From the NCBI RefSeq assembly GCF_003332885.2, contig NZ_QOWJ01000001.1:682001-746000 (forward strand): a stretch of 64,000 bases of DNA, read 5' to 3'. This document shows, one piece after another, positions 17,149 through 25,593 of this stretch. The stretch is from Paracnuella aquatica. Lineage in GTDB: Bacteria; Bacteroidota; Bacteroidia; Chitinophagales; Chitinophagaceae. Each line of letters starts with the position of its first letter. Positions within the stretch are counted from its first letter, which is position 1. The notes under the pieces are model-generated. The model was not told where the DNA came from. It was given only the letters and a program-made list of their open reading frames with translations, and did no database searches. Both the position numbers and the translations under genes were made by a program.

Positions 17149-18342
17149 ATGATCAAAATTGCCATGCTTGGCTCGGGCTTTATCGGCCGCTTTTACGCCG
17201 ACTCCCTGCAGGGTTACCGCAGCCGCGACAAAATCGTTTCCATTTATTCGCGCCGCGAAGAATCGGCCCGCAAGTTTGCAGAAGATTATGGCGTGGCCCA
17301 CTGGACCACGGAAATGGAAGAAGCCATTGCACGGCCCGAAGTGGATATTGTATGTATTTCGCTGCCCAACAACCTGCACGAAGCTGCGGTGATGCTGTGC
17401 TGCAAACACAAAAAAGCAGTGATGACCACCAAGCCATTGGGCCGCAACGCTACCGAAGCCAAACGCATGCTCGAAGCTGTTGAAGCTGCCGGCATTTTTA
17501 ATGGATACCTCGAAGACTTGGTGTACACGCCGAAGTTTTTAAAAGCAATGGGCTCGGTACAAAGCGGTGCACTGGGAAGAATTTTGTGGGCAAAAAGCCG
17601 CGAAACCCACCCCGGGCCGCACAGCGATTGGTTTTGGGACCTGGAGCAGGCAGGTGGCGGTTGCATCCTCGACCTTGGTTGCCACTGCGTGGAAATTGCA
17701 CGCAGTTATATTGGTAAAGACATCAAGCCTGTGGAAGTAATGTGCTGGGCCGATACGCAGGTAAAACCCATCGAGGCCGAAGACCACGCCATTGGGTTGG
17801 TAAAATATGAAAACGGCGCCATTGGACAGTTTGAAGTTAGCTGGACGTTCCGCGGCGGCCTCGACCTGCGCGACGAAGTGATGGGCACCGAAGGCACCAT
17901 CTGGATCAACAACTTTTTGCGCACCGGTATGGAAATGTTTACAACCGGCAAAGGCGCCGATTACGTTGCTGAAAAAGCAGAAAGCAATACGGGCTGGCTC
18001 TTTCCCGTGGGCGACGAACTGAATGAACTTGGTTACAACCATATGTTCATGGATATGTTCGATGCGCTGGAAGCAGGGCGGGCACCAAAGGAAACGTTTT
18101 ACGATGGCTACGTGGTGAATGCCGTGCTGGATGCGGCTTACCGGTCGGCCAAGAGTAAGTTATGGGAGCCCGTGCAGCTGGAGGTTTGGCGCGGACAGGA
18201 GGGCTTATCCAAACCAAGCCAGTACACCGAATGGGACGCAGATCATTACCTGGTGAAAGAAGAAATGACGCATTACGGTGCCCGCAAACTGATCCTGAAA
18301 CATAAAGTTTCCGGCGAGTTTTTACAGAAAGTGTTGGACTAA
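17149..18342 (+). CDS. Gfo/Idh/MocA family oxidoreductase
   Basis: A 397-residue NAD(P)-dependent dehydrogenase. The Rossmann fold begins at once (IKIAMLGSGFIGRFYADS, with GSGFIG at residues 8-13), followed by VDIVCISLPNNLHEAAVMLC and the EKP-equivalent region in which TTKPLGRN supplies the conserved Lys-Pro. The C-terminal substrate domain contains GGGCILDLGCHCVEIARSY, in which the GGxxxDxGxH motif carries the expected catalytic residues. Substrates of this family are sugars, inositols or their derivatives. I use the ATG at 17149 because the protein family starts there; an in-frame ATG at 17110 would add 13 residues. The gap to the symporter is 63 bases, so an operon is likely. Confidence 0.9.
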   Translation: MIKIAMLGSGFIGRFYADSLQGYRSRDKIVSIYSRREESARKFAEDYGVAHWTTEMEEAIARPEVDIVCISLPNNLHEAAVMLCCKHKKAVMTTKPLGRNATEAKRMLEAVEAAGIFNGYLEDLVYTPKFLKAMGSVQSGALGRILWAKSRETHPGPHSDWFWDLEQAGGGCILDLGCHCVEIARSYIGKDIKPVEVMCWADTQVKPIEAEDHAIGLVKYENGAIGQFEVSWTFRGGLDLRDEVMGTEGTIWINNFLRTGMEMFTTGKGADYVAEKAESNTGWLFPVGDELNELGYNHMFMDMFDALEAGRAPKETFYDGYVVNAVLDAAYRSAKSKLWEPVQLEVWRGQEGLSKPSQYTEWDADHYLVKEEMTHYGARKLILKHKVSGEFLQKVLD

Positions 18343-18366
18343 AATAGCGTGTTTGTAAGGAATGGC

Positions 18367-18374
18367 TATATTTG
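18367..18374 (+). promoter_or_regulatory. Candidate -7 box for tRNA-Arg
   Basis: TATATTTG matches the Bacteroidota -7 consensus TAnnTTTG exactly and sits 14 bases before the tRNA, which puts transcription start about 8 bases ahead of the mature 5' end. A matching -33 TTTG at the usual spacing is not clear; TTTG at 18352-18355 is too close. Confidence 0.5.
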
Positions 18375-18388
18375 CGGCCTTGCAAACC

Positions 18389-18462
18389 GGACCGGTAGCT
18401 CAGCTGGATAGAGCAACTGCCTTCTAAGCAGTAGGTCATTGGTTCGAATCCAATCCGGTTCA
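18389..18462 (+). tRNA. tRNA-Arg (anticodon TCT)
   Basis: A full cloverleaf can be drawn. The acceptor is GGACCGG (18389-18395) with CCGGTTC (18455-18461) and one G-T wobble, and the discriminator is A at 18462. The D stem is GCTC/GAGC, the anticodon stem ACTGC/GCAGT with loop CTTCTAA, and the T stem ATTGG/CCAAT with loop TTCGAAT. The anticodon TCT (18423-18425) reads AGA/AGG arginine codons. CCA is not encoded, so it must be added after transcription. Confidence 0.97.
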
Positions 18463-18476
18463 CTTTCAATAAAATG

Positions 18477-18510
18477 GCCCTTGTAAATGATTATTTACAA
18501 GGGCTTCTTC
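18477..18510 (+). terminator. Terminator of tRNA-Arg
   Basis: A perfect 12-bp stem, GCCCTTGTAAAT (18477-18488) with ATTTACAAGGGC (18493-18504), has a GATT loop and a short T-rich tail (TTCTTCG). It begins 15 bases after the tRNA. Confidence 0.75.
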
Positions 18511-18627
18511 GTTTAGTATGATTCGTAAAAGATTTTGTGGTGAACTGCTTAAACGAAACCTGCATTTGAAAATAGAAGGCATGAAGCTTTCTCCAATCCC
18601 AATATGGTTGTAAGCTGGGAGTAAATC

Positions 18628-19452
18628 CTAAATAGTTTCAATTTGCAAATGGCCGTAGTGTGTTTTTATATAATCCAGCAGAGCATAAATAAAAATAACA
18701 ACACCTAACATTTCCAACACTTCCTCAACCGGGTATAAAATTGCATTAGCCAAGGTACCCGAACCATAAGTCACTTGGATATGCGATTCGAAAAATTCAA
18801 GAAAAAGGGCAGCAAACACGTATACAAATCCGGAAAGAAAGAACAGCTTTTTAGTTTTCGCCGGCAGCTTCCAGATAAACTTTAAATAGTAAAGCCCCAC
18901 GGCCAGCGTCAAAGCACTGTAAGGCACCATCCATGCCCATTGCAAAAACGCTGGCGGCTCCTTAATGTACGTATTGACCTTATTGCCCACTAGCCCGCCA
19001 AAATTTTCATGCAACTGTGTCGATTCATCGATCGAAAGGAAAAGGAACAAAAAGCTTAATAGCAGCCAATGTGTTTTCATTTGTTGCTCGTGCTTGTAAA
19101 TCAAATACAGTAACAGTGCTGCCATCGCAAGCAATAGCGACGAGAAGTAAGTGGGGATGTTTCCATCGAGTGCTAATGAGAATTGCTGGTACAGAGCATC
19201 GTAAAAAGCACGGTAGCCGGCATAGTGTGGCCAGCTTTTTACTCTGTACAACAAATCATCGGCAACGTGCACAATGAACACATGACAAACCAGTAAAAAC
19301 AGGGTCGATAAAACAAGCCACTGGGTGACCCGTTGCGGAGCCAACAAAATTGTTGCAGTGTTATTGGTGAACTGGTATGTAGGGCCCGTTTCAACGATGG
19401 CCGCAGCAGATAGGGTTTGCAAACCCGGTTCCTTCTTTACAGACGATTCCAT
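18628..19452 (-). CDS. Integral membrane protein of unknown function
   Basis: A 274-residue protein with about six hydrophobic helices (near residues 43-65, 100-118, 127-145, 166-188, 199-222 and 243-262) and a soluble N-terminal 40 residues. Two acidic/histidine motifs at membrane boundaries stand out: SIDESTQLHENFG (around 140-152) and PVEEVLEMLGV (around 241-251). Paired DExxxxHE and ExxxE motifs of this kind suggest a metal site or a charge-relay site in the membrane, but I do not recognise a named family. It is monocistronic. No terminator was identified after it; its downstream side faces the tRNA terminator hairpin at 18477. Confidence 0.7.
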   Translation of the reverse strand: MESSVKKEPGLQTLSAAAIVETGPTYQFTNNTATILLAPQRVTQWLVLSTLFLLVCHVFIVHVADDLLYRVKSWPHYAGYRAFYDALYQQFSLALDGNIPTYFSSLLLAMAALLLYLIYKHEQQMKTHWLLLSFLFLFLSIDESTQLHENFGGLVGNKVNTYIKEPPAFLQWAWMVPYSALTLAVGLYYLKFIWKLPAKTKKLFFLSGFVYVFAALFLEFFESHIQVTYGSGTLANAILYPVEEVLEMLGVVIFIYALLDYIKTHYGHLQIETI

Positions 19453-19854
19453 GGGTATTTGTACAAAGTATTAATGAAAAGAGAAACGTCGGGAAAAGGG
19501 TGGTTGGAGTTTTAAACGCAAAAAGAGGGATCAGGCAAACAATTTCACATATCAAATCGACTGCCTAACAGCTACAAAAGGAAAAAGCAATTAATTGCCG
19601 GATTGTAGTTGTATCAGTACCGATGGTTTTGGCAAGGACGGATTTTGTTCATTACGTTTTAAAATCCTTCGGTATAAGAAAGCTGTTGTATCGATAGGTT
19701 TAATCGCTAAAAAAAATAAATTAAATACGAATATGATTACCTGGTAGGTTGCTGCTTTTGAAAAGTGCTGCAGTCTATTTCTTATGAAGCGATTGATAGA
19801 CTTCTTAACTGCATTACTAGTGAGATTTTTGACAAATTCAATCAGGCTTTCCGA
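19453..19854. other. Intergenic stretch without recognised features
   Basis: About 400 AT-rich bases lie between two minus-strand genes. I see no reading frame with coding character, no clear inverted repeat with a T tract and no RNA gene. It should hold the promoter of the membrane protein gene (18628-19452) and the end of the MpaB-like gene's transcript. Confidence 0.4.
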
Positions 19855-20619
19855 TCAATCCTTCACCACATCCAATTCGGCTATTTGTTCCCGGTAGGCT
19901 GCCGGTAACACAATAGCTTTAATTAACCGGTCCATCCCCACGCTCCTGCTCCACTTGTAAATAGGCACCGCTGGCGCCAGCAGTGAAAAGCGGTTAAATT
20001 GCAGCAGGACTGCAACCCTGTGTGGCACTACCAGTTTTTGTGCTTCAATTAAAATGCGGTAACGTATGCCACCCAAGTGTTTTTTATACTGTAAAAAAAG
20101 ATCGTCGGTGTATTTGCTGCGTTCCAGGTTTTCAACTAAATGAGCTTGCCGCACCGGCTGCCAATTCTTATAATTTGCAGGCAATTCCACTAGCCCCATG
20201 CGCAACCCCACCCGGTAAAAAACATTGAAGACTTCCTCCTTTTCCGCGTCGCTCAATGGATGCTCCAACAATTCATACGCAGCAATGGAATAGTGTATGA
20301 GCATAAACAAAACGTCGCGGTAAGCCCATGCCGGAATGGCTGCGCCACGGGCACTTTCTACGGCACTATGAATATGCCGCATGGTATCGATGGCTTTGTT
20401 GGCGTCAGCCAGCGGCGCGAATATGATTTTTCGGGCATACTTCACCGTTGAAAAAAGACGGCCAATCGGATCGGCAGGCAATTTACCCGTAAAATACAGC
20501 CAGTCTACAGCTTTGTTCAACGCAAATTCTGCGGCTGCACCAGCAAAGATGAACAGCACGGTATCGCTCTTGCCCCATATTTTTCGAACCACCGAATTTT
20601 CTGCTACAAATACCTGCAT
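19855..20619 (-). CDS. MpaB/latex-clearing-protein-like oxygenase (DUF2236)
   Basis: A 254-residue protein from the ATG at 20619 (a GTG two codons earlier is the other option). It fits the oxygenase MpaB/rubber oxygenase (Lcp, DUF2236) family: a hydrophobic SDTVLFIFAGAAAEFALNKAVDW start, then GRLFSTVKYARKIIFAPLADANKAIDTMRHIHSAV, which holds the family Arg and the HxxxV stretch, then YRDVLFMLIHYSIAAYELL with the Asp and a second His. The family uses a b-type haem with histidine ligands to oxidise unsaturated chains. The two His regions are visible, but haem binding is inferred. It is a single gene between the membrane protein and the amylase terminator. Confidence 0.72.
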   Translation of the reverse strand: MQVFVAENSVVRKIWGKSDTVLFIFAGAAAEFALNKAVDWLYFTGKLPADPIGRLFSTVKYARKIIFAPLADANKAIDTMRHIHSAVESARGAAIPAWAYRDVLFMLIHYSIAAYELLEHPLSDAEKEEVFNVFYRVGLRMGLVELPANYKNWQPVRQAHLVENLERSKYTDDLFLQYKKHLGGIRYRILIEAQKLVVPHRVAVLLQFNRFSLLAPAVPIYKWSRSVGMDRLIKAIVLPAAYREQIAELDVVKD

Positions 20620-20710
20620 GGCCACGGATTGCTTTGCTTAAAGTTACCACAGCCAGTTTATGGCCATGAAAACAATATGACCAGATACCCAAACTGCGTC
20701 ATGCACGGGC

Positions 20711-20742
20711 AAAAAAAGCCCGGAGCGGTGGGCCCCGGGCTT
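20711..20742 (-). terminator. Intrinsic terminator of the amylase operon
   Basis: On the minus strand AAGCCCGG (20742-20735) pairs with CCGGGCTT (20723-20716) over an 11-base loop and is followed by a run of T. It lies about 20 bases downstream of the amylase stop codon. Confidence 0.88.
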
Positions 20743-20761
20743 GGTATTACCGCCGTAGTTT

Positions 20762-22630
20762 TTACTTCAATAGCTCCATTACAAAACTTTCTTTAGGCTT
20801 GAGCACAAAATCAGCTAGCGGCCGCACTTCGCCGCTTTGCACGTCGCGCATTTTAGTAAAGCCATTGGTGCGTTCCGCAAAACGGTTCATGGCAACCGTT
20901 TTATCTTCTTTACCGGTGTGGCTGATCACCATCACGGTTTGTTCAGGACTGTAGCGGAAGTAAGTATACAGGCCATCTTCCGGCACAAACTGCATCAGTT
21001 TGCCACGCGTAACGGCCGGCGACGCTTTGCGGAAATTGGCCAGCCGCGAAACAAATTCGTAGGCTGCCTGCTCCTGGCTGTTGCGGCCGCCCTGCTCAAA
21101 TTTGTTTTCCTTATCGCCAGCCCAGCCGCCCGGAAAGCCACGCCGTACTTCGGCATCAGAAGGGTTTTTGAAATTCTTCATCAGGATTTCGGTGCCATAA
21201 TACAGTTGCGGAATACCACGCAAAGTCAGCAGCCAGTTGATGCCCATTTTATATTTATCAAAGTCTTCTCCCACAACCGAATAAAAACGGTCCAGGTCAT
21301 GGTTGTCGAGGTGGATGCTATTGCGGGTTGGGTCTTTGTACATGATGTCCTGCACCAGCGTGCCGTACACACGGTTTACGCCTTCGGCCCAGCCAAAGGG
21401 TTGGTTCAAACCATCGAGCATGGCAAAGTACAGGGGGAAATCGGTGATGCCCTGAACATTGTGCTTGAATGGCAGCGACATCGTGTTTTGTGTAAAATAG
21501 GCGCTACTGGCCACGGTCTGCACCCAGGTTTCGCCGAAAACGGTGAGCTTTGGAAATTCGCGCAACAGTTCGGTATTTACACGGTTTAAAAATTTTGGAT
21601 CGCTGTAAAAATAGGTGTCAACACGCCAGCCGTCCAGCTCGAATTCCTGGGTGCTCCAAATGGCATGCTGCACCAGGAAATTGGCCACCAGCGGGTTGTT
21701 TTGGTTCAGGTCGGCCATGAACGGTGTAAACCAACCGCTCACCGAAATGGCACTGTCCGCAGCAGAACGATAGGGATCGATCAGCGGCTGTTCTTTGAAC
21801 GACGTGTTTTGATATTTAGGCCATTGGTTCACCCAATCTTTCGAGGGCATATCAAGGATAAAAAAATGATCGCGGCCCACGTGGTTGTACACCGCATCCT
21901 GCACCAGTTTCATGCCGCGGCGCTTTAGTTCCCTGCCCAGCTCTTTATATTTTTCATTGCCACCAAACCGGCGGTCTACCTGGTAATGATTGGTAAATGC
22001 ATAGCCATGATAGGTGCTGCGCGAAGCGCCGCCTTCATCGGTGCGGGCCATATCGTTTTCAACTACAGGTGTCATCCAAAGCGCGGTTACACCAAGCCCT
22101 TTGAGGTAATCCAGGTTGTTGATCACACCCTGCAAGTCGCCGCCATGGCGGTCAAACGGGTTGTTGCGGTTGGCCGCGCCATCACGCATACCGGCAACAA
22201 TGTCGTTCGACGGATCGCCGTTGGCAAACCGATCGGGCATCAACAGGTACACCATATCGGCCTGCGTTACGCCTTTTGCCCATGTGGTACCATTGCCTGC
22301 CGGCTTTGCTTTCAATTCGTAGCTCAGCGAACGGTTGCCGCTGCCGCCGGTCATTTTAATGGTCAGTTTGCCCGGCCTGGCCGCTGGCTGAATATTCAGG
22401 TCAAGAAAAGCATAGTTTGGATTTTCAACTTTGTGCGTTTTTTCCAGCCGCACACCGGGGTAGGCAATGCTGTAGGTAAAATTGCCGGCGCCGGGTTCGT
22501 GGATCATCAGTTGCAGCTTGGGGCTTTTCATGCCTACCCACCAATGCGTTGGGTACACGCCTTTTTCCTGCGCAAAAACACCGGTTGCCAAACACAGGAG
22601 CAACACCAATAGGTACAGTTTGTTGATCAT
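20762..22630 (-). CDS. Exported GH13 alpha-amylase/cyclomaltodextrinase-like glycosidase
   Basis: A 622-residue protein with a signal peptide (residues 1-20, ending VFAQ), so it is periplasmic or surface-bound. Residues about 24-110 form an N-terminal beta domain as in cyclomaltodextrinases. The GH13 barrel (about 122-530) has all four conserved regions: DAVYNH (245-250), DGWRVDTY with nucleophile Asp338 and Arg336, FGETW with acid/base Glu367, and LDNHD with Asp445. It should hydrolyse alpha-1,4-glucans or maltodextrins, and it resembles the neopullulanase/SusA-type enzymes of Bacteroidota. Its start overlaps the stop of the upstream sugar symporter gene by 4 bases (22627-22630), indicating translational coupling. 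Confidence 0.94.
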   Translation of the reverse strand: MINKLYLLVLLLCLATGVFAQEKGVYPTHWWVGMKSPKLQLMIHEPGAGNFTYSIAYPGVRLEKTHKVENPNYAFLDLNIQPAARPGKLTIKMTGGSGNRSLSYELKAKPAGNGTTWAKGVTQADMVYLLMPDRFANGDPSNDIVAGMRDGAANRNNPFDRHGGDLQGVINNLDYLKGLGVTALWMTPVVENDMARTDEGGASRSTYHGYAFTNHYQVDRRFGGNEKYKELGRELKRRGMKLVQDAVYNHVGRDHFFILDMPSKDWVNQWPKYQNTSFKEQPLIDPYRSAADSAISVSGWFTPFMADLNQNNPLVANFLVQHAIWSTQEFELDGWRVDTYFYSDPKFLNRVNTELLREFPKLTVFGETWVQTVASSAYFTQNTMSLPFKHNVQGITDFPLYFAMLDGLNQPFGWAEGVNRVYGTLVQDIMYKDPTRNSIHLDNHDLDRFYSVVGEDFDKYKMGINWLLTLRGIPQLYYGTEILMKNFKNPSDAEVRRGFPGGWAGDKENKFEQGGRNSQEQAAYEFVSRLANFRKASPAVTRGKLMQFVPEDGLYTYFRYSPEQTVMVISHTGKEDKTVAMNRFAERTNGFTKMRDVQSGEVRPLADFVLKPKESFVMELLK

Positions 22631-24033
22631 ATATACGTTTTAGGGCTTTGTTCCGAATCCATTACATCTGCTACTATTTTCGCTGCCGGTTCATCGGCTG
22701 TCTCTTTTACAATTACGTTGAGCAGGCCCGCAATCACCATCGAAATACCGCCGATGACCAGTGCATAAATGCTGGCGCCATCAAACACATCTTTTACAAA
22801 AAAACCCAGGATGCCTGCCGCTACAATTTGCGGGATAACGATAAAGAAGTTAAAAACGCCCATGTAAAAACCCATTTTGCTGGGCGGCAATGCACCGGCC
22901 AGCATGGCATAAGGCATGGTGAGCGTGGAGGCCCACGCCAGTCCGACAAAAGCCATCGGCACCAGCAGCATATTGGCATCCTTAATAAAATAAATGGAAA
23001 CCAGACCAACACCGCCAATGATGAGGGCCAGCATATGCGTGTATTTGCGGCCAATGCGTGCTGCGAGCATGGGCAACAGGAACGCAAAAATTGCGGAAAT
23101 GCCATTATACACCATGAACATCACACCCACCCAATCACCTGCGTCCTGGTAGGCTTTGGTGGTCGTATCGGTAGTGCCATATGCATTTTGCGCCACGCCG
23201 GCAGTGGTATAGATCCACATGGAGAAAAATGCTACCCAGGTAAAAAATTGCACGACAGCGAGTTGCACCATGGTTTTGGGCATGGTGCCAATGCCCTGTA
23301 CAATTTCAGCTATGCCTTTGCCAAAACCGCTGGAGCGGGCTTTTTCTGCCTCAAACTCCTGCATGTTCTCAGGTGGGTATTCTTTGGAGGTAAATACTGT
23401 CCATATAACGGCCGCAAGGAAAACAACACCCCCAATATAAAAGGAGTATTTAACCGAGTCGGGGATGATGCCTTCCGGCGCAGTATTGCTGATGCCAAAC
23501 CAGTTGGTAAAAATATACGGCAGAAGCGAAGCCACTACCGCGCCGATGCCAATGAAAAAAGTTTGGAATGCAAAACCCGTGGTGCGTTGCGAAGCCGACA
23601 ATTTATCCCCCACAAAAGCCCGAAACGGCTCCATGGAAATATTGATGGAAGCATCGAGCACCCAAAGCAACAGCGCGGCCATGAGCAGCACAGGCGAGTT
23701 GGGCATTAAAAAAAGAGAAATGGAAGCCAATATGGCACCGATGAAAAAGAACGGCCGGCGCCTGCCCCAGTACGGGTGCCAGGTGCGGTCGCTAAGGTAA
23801 CCGATGATGGGTTGCACCAGCAAACCCGTTACCGGCGCAGCAATCCACAAAAACGCGATCTCATCGATCTCGGCACCAAGGGTTTGAAAAATGCGGCTGA
23901 CGTTTGCATTTTGCAGGGCAAAACCAAACTGTATACCCAAAAAACCAAAGCTCATATTCCAGAGCTGCGAGAAACTGAGTCGGGGGCGATGCGGCGTTAC
24001 CGGGTGGGTTGTTTTTGCGGAAACATCGGGCAT
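22627..24033 (-). CDS. MFS sugar symporter, SLC45/GPH-like (maltose type)
   Basis: A 468-residue inner-membrane protein with about 12 transmembrane segments. LSFSQLWNMSFGFLGIQFGFALQNANVSRIF and the DRTWHPYWGRRRPFFFIGA loop (the RWGRRRP signature of SLC45/sucrose-type carriers) identify the family. Close bacterial relatives carry maltose or other glucosides with protons. It shares a 4-base overlap with the downstream amylase gene, so hydrolysis outside the cytoplasm and uptake of the product are probably coupled. A GTGTA-N5-TACAC palindrome lies 31 bases upstream of its start. N-terminal residues 1-20 are hydrophilic, and the ATG at 24033 gives the normal family length. Confidence 0.9.
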   Translation of the reverse strand: MPDVSAKTTHPVTPHRPRLSFSQLWNMSFGFLGIQFGFALQNANVSRIFQTLGAEIDEIAFLWIAAPVTGLLVQPIIGYLSDRTWHPYWGRRRPFFFIGAILASISLFLMPNSPVLLMAALLLWVLDASINISMEPFRAFVGDKLSASQRTTGFAFQTFFIGIGAVVASLLPYIFTNWFGISNTAPEGIIPDSVKYSFYIGGVVFLAAVIWTVFTSKEYPPENMQEFEAEKARSSGFGKGIAEIVQGIGTMPKTMVQLAVVQFFTWVAFFSMWIYTTAGVAQNAYGTTDTTTKAYQDAGDWVGVMFMVYNGISAIFAFLLPMLAARIGRKYTHMLALIIGGVGLVSIYFIKDANMLLVPMAFVGLAWASTLTMPYAMLAGALPPSKMGFYMGVFNFFIVIPQIVAAGILGFFVKDVFDGASIYALVIGGISMVIAGLLNVIVKETADEPAAKIVADVMDSEQSPKTYI

Positions 24034-24063
24034 GACAATCGTAGTTTTGAGGGCTTGAAGATA

Positions 24064-24078
24064 GTGTATCTGTTACAC
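24064..24078. promoter_or_regulatory. Candidate operator palindrome upstream of the maltose-type symporter
   Basis: GTGTATCTGTTACAC has perfect 5-base inverted arms with a 5-base spacer and sits 31-45 bases before the symporter start on the minus strand. The size suits a dimeric repressor, but the regulator is unknown and it could be chance. Confidence 0.3.
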
Positions 24079-24151
24079 ATTAATGCAAATATGGGGAAAA
24101 CAAATTTGCTACGACATGAGTTTTAGCATGCGGAGTACTGGGCTTTTTCGA

Positions 24152-24236
24152 ACCACGAAGGCACGAAGATGGGAAGGTGCACAAAGATTTTTTCGGGAAC
24201 CTCCATGTACCAATCTGTCGGTAGTGCCTCGGTGGT
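24152..24236. repeat. Degenerate ACCACGAAGGCACGAAG-type repeat
   Basis: ACCACGAAGGCACGAAG begins at 24152, and GTGCCTCGGTGGT at 24224-24236 is an imperfect inverted copy of its first 13 bases (2 mismatches). It lies between the glgC terminator and the symporter promoter. It looks like a decayed intergenic repeat pair; I see no reading frame. Confidence 0.45.
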
Positions 24237-24254
24237 ACAAATCCTTATACCGAC

Positions 24255-24300
24255 AATAAAAAACCGCAAGGCCGAAAGCATTTGCTCCGAACCTTGCGGT
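24255..24300 (-). terminator. Intrinsic terminator of the glgA-glgC operon
   Basis: On the minus strand ACCGCAAGG (24300-24292) pairs with CCTTGCGGT (24271-24263), with further weak pairing inside, and is followed by TTTTTTATTG. It is 21 bases after the glgC stop and separates this operon from the symporter-amylase pair. Confidence 0.88.
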
Positions 24301-24321
24301 GAAATATAAATTGCGCTATTC

Positions 24322-25593
24322 TTATCCGATGGTGAAACCGTTGGGCAGGATGGATCCTTTTTTCACAACCACAATACCATCTTTAATGGTATACAACGGC
24401 GTGTCGGCGTCGGCCAGGTGTTTGCCACCAATGATTTTTACGTCATCTCCAATGCGGCAATCTTTATCGATAATGGCCCGCTCAATGTAGCAACGGTTGC
24501 CGATACCCAGTAGCGGCGTGCCGGTGCGTTTGGCTTCTTCGATCTGGTCGAGGGTTTCAAAAAAGTCGTTACCCATGAGGTAAGTATGCACCATGGTAGT
24601 GCCATAGCCAATGCGGGAACGGATACCAATAACCGAAGATTCGATCTTCGAGGCATTGATGATCGATGCTTCAGCAATCAGCGTATGATCGAGTGTAGTG
24701 CCGCTGATTTTTGCCGGTGGCAGCAGGCGCGGACGGGTAAACACCGCATGCTGGCTGCTGAACAGGTTAAACTCCGGCAGGTCCTTCGTAAGTGCCAGGT
24801 TGGCTTCAAAAAACGCAGAAATGTTGCCGATGTCTTCCCAATAACCCTCGTATTGATAAGATGCGATGCGGTATTTGCCAATAGATTGCGGAATGATTTC
24901 CTTGCCAAAATCGGCCGCTTCTTTTTTCTCGTGCTGCAACATATCAAACAGCAACTGCCGGTTGAAAATGTAAATGCCCATCGAGGCGAGGTACACTTTT
25001 CCTTTCGACTGCATTTCGGTACCGGTATCGCTTACCCATTCTTCCAGCCCGGTCTTTGGTTTTTCTATAAAAGAAGTAACCATGCCGTCTTCGGTTTTTA
25101 AAATACCAAACTCCGAAGCTTCTTTTTGGGCCACGGGAATGGTAGCAAGCGTGATGTCAGCATTGGCAGCTTTGTGCGCTGCCAGCATTTCGGCAAAATC
25201 AATTTGATACAGCTGGTCGCCGGAAAGGATCAGCACATATTCGGAATCGAACGGCTCAATGTGGCGCAAGCACTGGCGAACCGCATCGGCGGTCCCAAGA
25301 AACCAGGCCGGGTTATCGGGTGTTTGCTCCGCAGCCAGGATATCAACAAACGCTGACGAGAAAGCACTGAAGTGATAAGTATTTTTAATATGCCGGTTGA
25401 GCGAGGCCGAGTTGTACATGGTCAGTACAAACATCCGCCGGATCTCGGAGTTGAGGCAATTGGAAATGGGTATGTCTACCAACCGGTACTTACCGGCAAT
25501 GGGTACCGCAGGTTTGGAGCGTGTTGCTGTGAGGGGAAACAATCGTGTGCCGGCGCCTCCGCCCAGGATCACGGACAGAATTTCATTATTCAT
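24322..25593 (-). CDS. glgC: Glucose-1-phosphate adenylyltransferase
   Basis: A 423-residue enzyme that makes ADP-glucose from glucose 1-phosphate and ATP, the committed step of bacterial glycogen synthesis. The nucleotidyltransferase domain opens with SVILGGGAGTRLFPLTATRSKPAVPIAGKYRLVDIP, with the GGxGxRL and KPAVP signatures; FxGTADAV (around 100) and GYWEDIGN (around 250) are also typical. The C-terminal 120 residues form the left-handed beta-helix that usually binds allosteric effectors. Its ATG overlaps the glgA stop by 4 bases (25590-25593), so the two are translationally coupled. It ends in a clear terminator. Confidence 0.97.
   Translation of the reverse strand: MNNEILSVILGGGAGTRLFPLTATRSKPAVPIAGKYRLVDIPISNCLNSEIRRMFVLTMYNSASLNRHIKNTYHFSAFSSAFVDILAAEQTPDNPAWFLGTADAVRQCLRHIEPFDSEYVLILSGDQLYQIDFAEMLAAHKAANADITLATIPVAQKEASEFGILKTEDGMVTSFIEKPKTGLEEWVSDTGTEMQSKGKVYLASMGIYIFNRQLLFDMLQHEKKEAADFGKEIIPQSIGKYRIASYQYEGYWEDIGNISAFFEANLALTKDLPEFNLFSSQHAVFTRPRLLPPAKISGTTLDHTLIAEASIINASKIESSVIGIRSRIGYGTTMVHTYLMGNDFFETLDQIEEAKRTGTPLLGIGNRCYIERAIIDKDCRIGDDVKIIGGKHLADADTPLYTIKDGIVVVKKGSILPNGFTIG

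Noticed and set aside
20837-21589. A 250-codon plus-strand frame opposite the amylase gene
   Set aside because: The amylase frame has all GH13 motifs and a signal peptide; the antisense frame has none.
22648-23709. A long plus-strand open frame opposite the symporter gene
   Set aside because: It is antisense to a well-supported MFS gene and its translation is His/Cys/Asn-rich without any family signature. It is a by-product of codon bias.
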